Of a stretch of DNA of 64,000 nucleotides, positions 55,696 to 64,000 are shown in pieces. Below the pieces are notes generated by a model that saw only the letters and a list, made by a program, of their open reading frames with translations, was not told where the DNA came from and searched no databases. The DNA is from Perca fluviatilis. Taxonomy: Eukaryota; Chordata; Actinopteri; Perciformes; Percidae. Every line of letters starts with the position of its first letter. Within the stretch, counting starts at the first letter, position 1. Where the stretch lies: assembly GCF_010015445.1 (NCBI RefSeq), contig NC_053126.1:22438169-22502168 (forward strand), in the 5' to 3' direction. A program made the translations under genes and the position numbers.

Positions 55696-56148
55696 TAGTC
55701 TATATCCACGACGTTCCACTTCCGAGATTACTACTTTGCCAATGGAAATTCCGCCGGATTTCACTCATTTAGGATATCCGTTACCTTGGGCTTTCTTTGT
55801 GTTGACATTTTAAACTCCGGTCGATTTATGAGGACTATGGTTAACTGCTCCTCAGATCTCTGCAGGGTAAATCCAGACCGCTGGCTAGACTATCTGTCCA
55901 ATCTGAGTTTTCTGTGGCACGACTAAAACAACCTTTAAACGTACACGTTCCACCAAAATAAGTTCCTTCCCGTGACTATTTTGCAGAGGCGCCGTTGCTC
56001 TTTATGGCGCTTGGCGCCACCCAAGACGATTGTGATTGGTTTTAAGAAATGCCAATAAACCAGAGCATCTCCCATTCCGGAATGCTGTGTGGACTAGCCA
56101 GACCCTCCTCCGCAGCGCTGTATAGGAAGGTCTGGCAATGCGAGACTA
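55696..56148 (-). mobile_element. TAGTCT-ended repeat family, copy D, most complete
   Basis: Starts TAGTCTATATCCACGACG and ends GGTCTGGCAATGCGAGACTA. It retains the CAAGACGATTGTGATTGG region and the hairpin near 56098-56135. At 453 bp it is the longest copy in the window and the best template for the family. Confidence 0.8.
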
Positions 56149-56261
56149 GGAGTGCAGTAACCATTTTAAACATTAGATTACATATTGCACCTTTAAACCT
56201 CATTGTCCTCTCAAGTTTGAAATAATTCAGAATATAAAGTTTTTTAGTACACGTTAGTTGT

Positions 56262-56440
56262 ACTTTTGTATATTTAGTGCTAATTGGCAAATGTTAGCAT
56301 GCTGAAACGCTAAACTTAGATGGTAAACGTTATACCTTCTAAATGTCAGCATTGACATTGTGAGCATATTCGCATGCTGATGTTAGCATTTAGCTCAAAG
56401 TACTGCTGTGCCTCACATGGCTGTAGACCTGTACGCCTAG
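56262..56440 (+). repeat. Fragment of the GTTAGCATTTAGCTCAAAG repeat
   Basis: TTTAGTGCTAATTGGCAAATG, TTAGCATGCTGAAACGC and GATGTTAGCATTTAGCTCAA, then CTGTGCCTCACATGGCTG. This is the downstream part of the GGATGGATTGCCATG family and is also seen at 59200-59435. Confidence 0.6.
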
Positions 56441-56668
56441 TGCATATATACGTATTTTTGTAAAAATTTGTAAAACGTTTTTCCTTCATTTTAAAAGACA
56501 ATCTCATCCACACAAGCACTGTTTTAAAAAATCTTCGCATGCCACACCAACAGACGGCGATTTACCCCTCACCCTGAAGCCACATTGGCCAATCTTGCAA
56601 AGAAGAAGCTGATGTTGGCCAATCAGAAGCCTGAAAAAAAGCTTACTCTCTCTGCTGTCACTTATATG

Positions 56669-57721
56669 CAGTGTTGGGAATGTTACTTTAAAAAAGTAAT
56701 TAGTTATAGTTACTCACTACTTGTTCAAAAAAGTAACTGAGTTAGTAACTGAATTACTCTATAATAAAAGTAACTCGTTACCAGGGAATTTAACTATTTG
56801 CGTTACTTTAAAAAAAAAGTTATATATAAGTATATATAAGTTATAAGCTATATGTCAAAGAATTTGGATTTTTTTTAGCAGTTTTCACAAGTCAGTTGAA
56901 ATGAGTAGAACAGACGGGTGTTTAACGTACATAACTTTCGATATTTATTGCAAGTCGACAGACAGCAAGAGATTTATCCTGCACTAAGTATTATCTTTGT
57001 AAGAAAAGTAAACAGTTACACCATATAAACTTATATGACACATATACTCTTAACAACATACCTGCCTGTCATACAGTTGACTTCAGCCTGTGTCATAGGT
57101 TTTTGTTGTGAGGCAGAAAGATCTAGCTTTTGCTGCTTGGAGGACTTTGCTCCGAGTCCTACTTTGCTAGTGGATGGCAAGCTATCATCTGTGGTGGAGG
57201 TATCGGTGGTTTTGGCCACTAGCTTTGCAGATGCGTGTCATTGTGAGATTCTTCATTAAATTAGAGTTGCTTACAACGGATGTCGACAAAGTCTTCACTC
57301 CTGGACGTAATGTACACATTACATGCACGTTCTTGCCTTTGACCACAATGAATTTGAAGTAGTGCTTATATCTCCACCTTGAAAATGCCAACTTTTCCTA
57401 GGATTGCTCCTGACTTGCCATCTCTGCTGAATCTGTTTAGCTGTTGTGTGTGTGGCGCGTGTGCTGGCATGTGTGTAAAAACACTGGCTCTGATTGGCTA
57501 CCATGAAACATGACTCTGCCTTAGCCAATCATAATCGCTTACCTCGTTATTAACCCACCTCCTCACTAACTGTGAGCCAGGGATGCGTTCGGATTACACA
57601 TTTTATTCACTCAATGCATAGTAACGCACCGCATTTAACGTCCTCTAACGTTAACGCCGTTGTAACGACGGGAAAAGTTATTAGTTAGATTACCCCGTCA
57701 CTGAAAAAATAACGCCGTTAC
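56669..57721 (-). mobile_element. hAT element remnant, about 1.05 kb, right terminus missing
   Basis: Starts CAGTGTTGGGAATGTTACTT, followed by AGTTAC/GTAACT-rich sequence. The right flank has AACGTTAACGCCGTTGTAAC and ends at AACGCCGTTACCTAC without the expected CCCAACACTG. A transposase remnant lies inside on the minus strand (57031-57391). Much of the element between the transposase remnant and the termini is deleted. Confidence 0.75.
57031..57391 (-). pseudogene. hAT transposase N-terminal remnant with broken BED zinc finger
   Basis: Frame 1 (57391 down to 57185) reads SRWRYKHYFKF, then VMCTLRPGVKTLST and NSNLMKNL, the layout of a BED finger of hAT transposases. Of the expected Cys-Cys-His-His ligands, only the first Cys (residue 26 of the frame) remains. 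The second is Arg (29) and the His positions are Asn (48) and Arg (53). A shifted frame (57219 down to 57031) continues with a Ser/Thr-rich linker and SASQQKPMTQAEVN. Together about 115 residues remain against some 600 in intact relatives, so it cannot be active. Confidence 0.7.
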
Positions 57722-59199
57722 CTACCTAAGTTCAAGTGTGATGCAAATTTAAAATGTCATTTGAAGAGCAACTTGAACAATGATGAAAGATAACATAATA
57801 AAACAGTACTGTTAATAGAAAATGTAATATACCATATTTGTCTAAAGTGCTACACCACAACAGCACTGGTATCAAACCTAAACAGACCTGAGGCTACACT
57901 CGAAACACAATCAATGAACTCTACACTGATACCTGGGTACCAGAGTCTGTTGATGCACGTCGCTGTAACTGAAGAATTATAACAAATGGCAACCTCAACA
58001 GTAATACAACCCAAGGCCACAGTCCTGCATTGTTCTCCGGCTGTCTCTGTCCTCAGCCTAATCCGGTAATGTCTGGCCTGTAATTTGGCTTTAGTGGGCA
58101 ATAGAGAGGGAGAGGTGGAAACCAATAAAACAGTCGTGTTCGGCAGCGACTGTCTGCAGTCTCAGCGGAGGGCAAAATGAATCCCATCCATCGCCGGCTG
58201 CAGGGCAGAGTGACACTGCAGAGCAATAGAGCTCAGTCACTTTACACAAGCTGCTATCAGCTGAGGGGGGGAGTAGATACCATCCTGACGGAGGCTCAGT
58301 TTTTACTCCAACAAGTGGCTGCGAGGACACTGAATACACTTTCCATCCACTCTCAACTTGTGACTAACTGTAATCCGGCCCGTGAAGCTGGATGTACAGT
58401 GGATCGTGTGTCATAATACAGTGTAATGCCAATTTATTGCTGGGACATTAGCCTGGGTGGGCATACTCCAGCTGGGTAATCCTTATCTGATTGGACTATG
58501 AGACTAATCCCGCTCTTCTCTGTCGCCCTGCTATCTGCTTTTATCTCAGGCCTGCCTCTCATCCTGCTGTACACACAAGAATACACAAATATCATGCACA
58601 AGAACAAAAAAGCACACACACAACATACTCCCACATGTGTTTTCAAATGCATGAATGTGCACTACATTGATACTCCCACAAGCTTATACATAAAATCATG
58701 AGGCAGTATGTGTGAACTGTGGTCTGTGGTGATTGACAGCAGCTGTGGGAGGCCATACTGAAGTGGTAACCATTTTTGCTAAATAAGGAAAGCACATTTT
58801 TTTCTAAATAAACTCTGTTGGGTGAAGAAAACTTGGGTGCGCGTACAAAGAAAGACTTGCCATGGCTACAACCCAAATTTAAATTTACATTCTAAAGGCG
58901 AATAAGACAAGTCTAAACATTCGTAAAGGTCATAATTTCCACAAGAATGGTATCCTGTAGTCTCATTTTATAGTCTGAACCTCAGTTTAGTTGATAAAAA
59001 TGCAGATATGTTCGTTCATGTTCCCTTTGACTGTTATCGTAACTTTATGAGCAAAAGCAAGCACTTTGCATCTGATTGGTGGCAACAACAAAAAAATAGA
59101 ATAAATAAAAGCAAAGACAGTAAAGGACTGTTTGTGTCTTTTTGTCTTTTCTGCAAAGACAGTAAAGTAGTCATATAAGATTTATATTAATATAAAAGG
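57722..59199. other. Intron 1, no feature recognised
   Basis: Unique-looking. GCAAAGACAGTAAAG occurs twice, near 59112 and 59153, with about 28 bp between. No gene signature was recognised. Confidence 0.4.
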
Positions 59200-59435
59200 A
59201 TTACTGGTTAAAGCACAATGTTTGATCAGACAATATCACAACTACCACTGGATGGATTAGCGCAACATTTGGTACAAACATTCATGGTTTCCAGTATATC
59301 CAGCCCGATATTTCCTCCAATGACACTAAGATAGTGAACATGATAAACATACTCACATAACATCAGCATGTTAGCATTTAGCTCAAAGCACCGCTGTCCA
59401 AAACAGCTTCACAGAGCTGTTAGCATGACTGCAAA
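59200..59435 (+). repeat. GGATGGATTGCC / GTTAGCATTTAGC repeat, partial
   Basis: CTACCACTGGATGGATTAGC, TTGGTACAAACATTCATGG, CATGTTAGCATTTAGCTC and AAAGCACCGCTGTCC occur in order. Confidence 0.6.
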
Positions 59436-59464
59436 CTTGTTTAAGAATAACTGCCCAGTTCTTA

Positions 59465-59620
59465 TCTTCTCAAATGTGAGATGGTAAACTTAATATCTTT
59501 GGGTTTTGGACTGTTGCTCTGACAAAATAAGCTAACTGAAGACTTAAATACTCAGGCTTTAACAGACTGTGATGGCCATTTTTCAATGTTCAGATATTTT
59601 ATAGATGAAATGATTTGCAA
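59465..59620 (-). mobile_element. AGGGCTGCAACT hAT-like MITE fragment
   Basis: TCTCAAATGTGAGATGGTAA, GGGTTTTGGACTGTTGCTC and CAGATATTTTATAGATGAAA match the family interior in reverse. Confidence 0.45.
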
Positions 59621-60514
59621 ATTGCAAAGCAGATATCATGTGCACTGTGGATGTGCAGGAAATTGCATTTCCCATATAGTAGTTTAGCTCTTTGTGTTTT
59701 GCGAGGAAAGAAGAAGCACCTTGAATGATGAACCTAAACAGACTTCATACAACAGGTAATAAAAGAACAAACATCAGACACCATAGTGGCCCTCCTTCAT
59801 CACAGGGTCCACCATTCCTGTCCCACTCCTCCTCCCTGACTCTGTCTCTCTTCACTGTGGAGCCTGAGGGCGGCGCTGTAATGAAGATGAATGCCTCAGA
59901 TTAGCAGCAAACGCAGAGCGCTACACCTGGCTGAGAGCACAGGGGGGCACAGTGACTGCTCTTACAGACGTTCTAAGATAGGACGGAGGAGCGGCGGCCT
60001 CCAGGGCCCAATTCATCAGCAACACACATGTTTACTGTGTGCACCGCTCATGCCTCACCGGCTGAATCTCTCTCTGCACCCACACTGTCAGAAGCCTCAT
60101 CAGTGTTTGTGGAACCACACTCACTGAACTTTAAATACAGTTTCAAGACTGTTAAGACTGAATTGCACACTTCCAAAATACTTTACAACATCAACAGAGT
60201 ACCAATAGGTGCAAATGTTCAGAGCTGCTGGCTTTTGGCAGTGGATAAAATCTAATAGCTGAAAACGTGGAGTCAAACCGTTCGCTGTGTCTCGATCAAA
60301 CTCCCATCTTCACCTAAACTAGTTTACAAAAGTGATACTAGAAGCGAAATCTGGAGAGAAACCAACACTGAACAAAAGAAAATGGAAGTCCAACTGACAT
60401 TAAAACATCTGTAGGAAAGACAAATTCAATGTTGTGATGCATTAATATTATATTTTCAGATATTAAACTATTGGCATCAAACTTCAGGACAATGAAAACA
60501 GCAGCAAGTGATCT
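59621..60514. other. Intron 1, no feature recognised
   Basis: 59800-60120 is GC-richer and repeat-free with C-rich words. Two overlapping open frames of about 75 codons show no known domain. Confidence 0.4.
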
Positions 60515-60660
60515 AGGGCTGCACCTGACGATTGTTCCCAGAGCCCAAGGTGACATGTTTAAATGTCTTGTTTTGTCCAACCAACAGTCCAAAACAAATA
60601 TATTCAGTTTACAAAACATAAAACAGAGAAAAGCAGCAAATTATCCTACTTGAGATGCTG
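60515..60660 (+). mobile_element. AGGGCTGCAACT hAT-like MITE fragment
   Basis: Begins AGGGCTGCACCTGACGATT, then CAGAGCCCAAGGTGACATG, TTAAATGTCTTGTTTTGTCC and TATTCAGTTTACAAAACAT. It is internally deleted after the start. Confidence 0.6.
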
Positions 60661-61275
60661 AAGAACCAAAGAATATTAAAAAAAAATAATTACGTTTTAC
60701 GGGGAGAATGCGTCTCTTGAAACTGACATGACACGAGCAGCTAAAGAGAAGACCTATCACCCTGTTGGAGTTGTTGGAACTACATAAACACTTGTGATGT
60801 TACAAAGCGAAGGGTCTTCTCACACAAAATATCTTCGACGAGTACAGATACCGGCTTTCAGAGCGCACACAAACCCAACAATAGCCAATTTACGCTAAGC
60901 TACACTTAACCATAACCTTACTGAGGCCATTACCCCAAATACTACGGGAGGGAAACACTATCTGAAGGGGAAGCAGACTTCGACACAAGTGCTAAAAAAA
61001 AGTTGTTGAATGTTCTGTACACTGATCTTTACAAATGATTGTTAGCGTCAGAGTTTTGCATCTTGCCAACCTCAATGTCTGAACTCAGCCCAAATCATTT
61101 TCCACATTCACACACTCATTTTCAGTTGCATGTGAATATGGACTTGCATAATGCTGCACAGTATATCTCGGCTGTGGTAAAGGAGAGCAGCGCTGCAACA
61201 CTAGCAGGCTGAGGTGGACAACACACTGATTGTTGCAGCATTGGTTGCAGCATATATCTCTAATATATGCTTATA

Positions 61276-61277
<2 letters not shown>
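60661..61277. other. Intron 1, no feature recognised
   Basis: Unique-looking sequence without repeat or gene signature. Confidence 0.4.

Positions 61278-61345
<68 letters not shown>
61278..61345. repeat. Compound (TA)n(CA)n microsatellite
   Basis: About 17 TA units pass directly into about 16 CA units. Confidence 0.95.
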
Positions 61346-61348
<3 letters not shown>

Positions 61349-62734
61349 TTGGCTTAGTTTTTCCCCACCCCCACTTCTGAAACCAGACCTACGCCCTTGC
61401 ACCAGATACACAATCCTTTCGTCTTCCATGCAGGAAGGAGATTATTGTGTTTCTCTGACAAGCAGTGAGCGAAGCAGAGGTCGAGGTGATGAAGCACTCA
61501 GTGTGGGTATTCCCATTTTGCTTGTTCACAGGTTCTCCTCTCCAGTAGCTGGTTATACAAACAAACCGTCGCCCACCTGTGTCCACTCTGTGAGCAGGAT
61601 GTGTGGGCCTGTGCTGCCAAACACACAGTCTGTGTTCTCTGCTGCGATAAGGCTTCTACCATCAGTCGCTGCCTGATCACCAGTAAGGCTTTGTTTAAGA
61701 GGAGCTGGGGAAAAGATGAATACTAGTCATCTTGGCACTTTGAATTAATTGAGCTGAGCTGCAAACTGAAGCCTAATTAACATTTGAAATGTTAAACTTC
61801 ACTCCTCCTGACTATCTAGGCTGGATTTGCAGCCTGCTTATCTCTGCAGCTGCATCCGCTCTGTACTTTCCTATTTTTCAATTTCCCCCCCGATTTTTGG
61901 TTTAAAATGTGCAAACTACCTATAATTAAATGTACTCGCTTTTTAAGACCCAATTTCCTGAGCAGGAAGTCATTTGAATTAGAATTTAAATGAATCTGAC
62001 CCCGGTAAGTAAATGCACTGGCCCCCGTTTTTCCACTCTCTTGCCTCTTCTGGGCCAGGGATCATTCATGAATCACAAATGACAAATCTGGGTTTATTTC
62101 CTGCCATTTTGATCTCGGATTCAAAGAGAGTGTCGTTTCAATCATTGTGCCGATACAAAAGCAACACACACACAGCCGAGCCAAGACTGTGATGTTTTGA
62201 TCTCGTCTTGACTCTGTGACGTTTGGTTTGCCAATTAAATAATGGCCTGGCAGGGATAAAGGCCAGTCACTGTCACAATTACACTCCAGCTGTGATTAAT
62301 CCCATGTGTGTAGGAACAGTTAATACGCCAGAGCACAGCATCCGCATTCAGCGTTATCTCTTTTATATATCCAAGCAAGAAACACTTTGTGACACCTTCA
62401 CAAACTTACAAACACATTCACATCTGGAGTTGTACCGGTAAAACCACAGTTTTCTGTCGTTGACACTTGAGCAGCTTCTCGGGAACAGCTGAGGTGTAAA
62501 TGCTGTGATCAGTAGTCGAGGTAAATACCAATTAAACTTTTTTTGATCGCGGTGCCGCTGGGATATTTGAATTTCAGTTTAGACACTGAAACGCAAACTT
62601 TTTTCCACACCTCACTCTTGCGTGGTAGGAACACTTTTTCTCTCATTTAACAAATCAGTAAATGACCTGCATTTATATATTTTGATCTACAGTTGCTGTG
62701 TCTATTCACAATCACAGATGGTGGCAGCTTCCAT
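61346..62734. other. Intron 1, repeat-poor stretch with TAATTA words
   Basis: 61720-62340 has no repeat signature and several AATTAA/TAATTA and CAATTAAA words, a composition seen in fish non-coding elements near neural genes. This is an inference only. Confidence 0.3.
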
Positions 62735-62880
62735 GCAAGGCACTGGCAGTGTTGGAAAGTAACTGGCCTAACAATCAGGAGCAATTTGAGACTCATCTGA
62801 ATAGGAGGAGTCGGGGATCAAACCACCAACCCTGTGATTAGTGGACGACCCTTTCCACCTGCAGTCATATCCGCCCCCTA
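62735..62880 (-). repeat. Fragment of a LINE/SINE-type repeat
   Basis: GAGTCGGGGATCAAACCACC followed by AACCCTGTGATTAGTGGACG and ACCCTTTCCACC resembles a tRNA-like or LINE-associated fish repeat read in reverse. It cannot be folded into a tRNA. Confidence 0.45.
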
Positions 62881-62999
62881 AACTGGTCACAAACACATCA
62901 GTGTTTAACTGTGTCTAAACACATAGAGCCATACACAAATTTTGCCTGAATAAATCAGATAATTGCCCAAAGAATCGATTCACAAAACTGTGTTCACCA

Positions 63000-63260
63000 G
63001 CTAGTCACTACTGCTGTTTGCGGCAGAGCAGGAAGTGTACAGTGGGGTTTTAAAGCTTACTCGCTAAAAACAGCTGTGGCCGAAAATGACGCTATTAGAG
63101 CGGCGAGAGTGAACCGAAACAGTAAAGTTGTGGGCTGGAGAGCTAAAGAATGAGCTGAAACACATTATAAAGATCCATCATAAAGCTGAGGGGGGCTCTT
63201 TCACATTTTCTCATTGTTTTCACAGTGTGGTTATATACATTATTATTGTAAAAAATATTG
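63000..63260 (+). repeat. Fragment of a common percomorph repeat
   Basis: GCGGCAGAGCAGGAAGTGTAC, AACAGCTGTGGCCGAAAATG, GCGGCGAGAGTGAACCGAAA and GAGCTAAAGAATGAGCTGAAA match a repeat I know from percomorph fish. The boundaries are uncertain. Confidence 0.45.
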
Positions 63261-64000
63261 ATTATAGCCGCTTTAAAATGGACTTCAAACCAGTAATTAA
63301 GCTTTGAACAGAAGGTGCACATAGTCAGAAGAGCCAGAAGAACATGAAGGCTTTTCAGGATCTCACAGATAAGAAGATGAGCAGATTTGTAACGCTCTGC
63401 GCCCTCACAAGGTTACAGTGCCGCACTCCAAGTCAGCACCCCAACGCCTCCGACGGAACATGACGGGAAGCGCGCCGCCTCCATCTCACAGGGCAGGTCG
63501 TCTCGAAACCTGCGCTCAGGATGTGAGGCTCAGCTCAAAGGTCACATGACAAGCGCCGCCATCATGGAGGTTGTCAGGCATGTCAGCAGGCTGCATCTCT
63601 GCTACCATGACTTTACTTCTGGGGCTTTATTATGAAAATAAACACCCTGTCCAAACTGCTAGCCCTCTGTCACATCCTTTTTAACTGGACAGAACCCCTG
63701 CAGCGTCCCTTAATTAGAGTTAGACCAGTGTATTGGTTTGCCAATATATCAGGCTGTTATATGATGAAGCTTCCACCCTAACTACAGCTCCTGAATGTTA
63801 TTATTTCATTATTTATGCTCTAATGTCTGACGAGAGAAACTGTTCCAGAGTGGTGTGGGAGGCTTTTATGCAACAGCTTCAGGCTGCAACCAGAAACCTG
63901 CTTCACCCTGCCTGCAGGAGCTGAACACGCTAACAGAACTATATTAGTCTGGATTTAGGTGGAGAGTTTTAGTGTTGATGGTTGATATCCAAGTTTTTTT
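63261..64000. other. Right edge, no feature recognised
   Basis: GC-richer around 63400-63560. No exon 1 of cacng2 and no other gene signature was found. Confidence 0.4.

Larger units (their letters stand above)
54787..56192. mobile_element. TTAA-target element with AGGTSCAATATG ends, inflated by insertions
   Basis: TTAA occurs at 54783-54786 and 56193-56196. The left end is AGGTCCAATATGAAATAT and the right end, inverted, AGGTGCAATATGTAATCT. About 450 bp of MITE sequence on the left (AAACGCAAACACGC, AACGTGCGGCAGCC) is followed by an 82-bp tandem pair, a family-end fragment at 55545-55565 and complete copy D. Confidence 0.55.

Noticed and set aside
61230..61676. 148-codon plus-strand open frame
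   Set aside because: Its first third is (TA)n(CA)n. The remainder is low complexity without a recognisable domain.

Overview
The window looks like a stretch of a teleost fish genome, probably a percomorph. It has sparse exons with vertebrate splice sites, many (CA)n/(GT)n and (TA)n microsatellites, and non-autonomous transposon families that I recognise as common in percomorph genomes. The only host gene I can support is on the minus strand. It is a type I TARP, the stargazin-like AMPA-receptor auxiliary subunit of the CACNG family, best matched to cacng2. Two coding exons are visible: the 84-bp exon 2 (21355-21438) and the 141-bp exon 3 (1376-1516). Both have clean GT/AG sites and are bounded by phase-1 introns. 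Exon 1 (start codon, first membrane segment, W-GLW-C-C motif) should lie beyond the right edge. Exon 4 (rest of the third and the fourth membrane segment, and the cytoplasmic tail with the PDZ ligand) should lie beyond the left edge. I looked for both inside the window and found neither.

Layout: 1-1375 is the exon-3-proximal part of intron 3 and is mostly repeats. 1517-21354 is all of intron 2 (19,838 bp). 21439-64000 is at least 42.5 kb of intron 1. I see no nested gene, structural RNA gene or CpG-island promoter in the introns.

The introns hold repeats. There are hAT-like elements, one with a decayed BED-finger transposase remnant at 56669-57721. There are TTAA-target MITEs (Kolobok/T2-like or piggyBac-like), a family starting with AAGTAC/ending CCAACACTGG, and a four-copy family with TAGTCT/AGACTA termini and a subterminal hairpin. 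There are also 5'-truncated LINE tails, a tRNA-derived SINE and two copies of an LTR-like repeat. Several are nested inside each other, so relative ages can be read off (11155-13085, 38678-39693, 40035-40690, 41640-42355, 51830-52320, 54787-56192).

I did not find a convincing previously undescribed system. The observations most worth a second look are a perfect 38-bp inverted repeat with a 3-nt spacer in intron 1 (22997-23075), two copies of one repeat family facing each other about 720 bp apart (30152-31664), two hAT-like MITEs joined head to head with no spacer (17315-17847), an element that split a (GT)n microsatellite (2901-3398), and two >100-bp (CA)n tracts about 300 bp apart (49045-49577). 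Repeat-family names come from remembered sequence resemblance and were not checked against a library.
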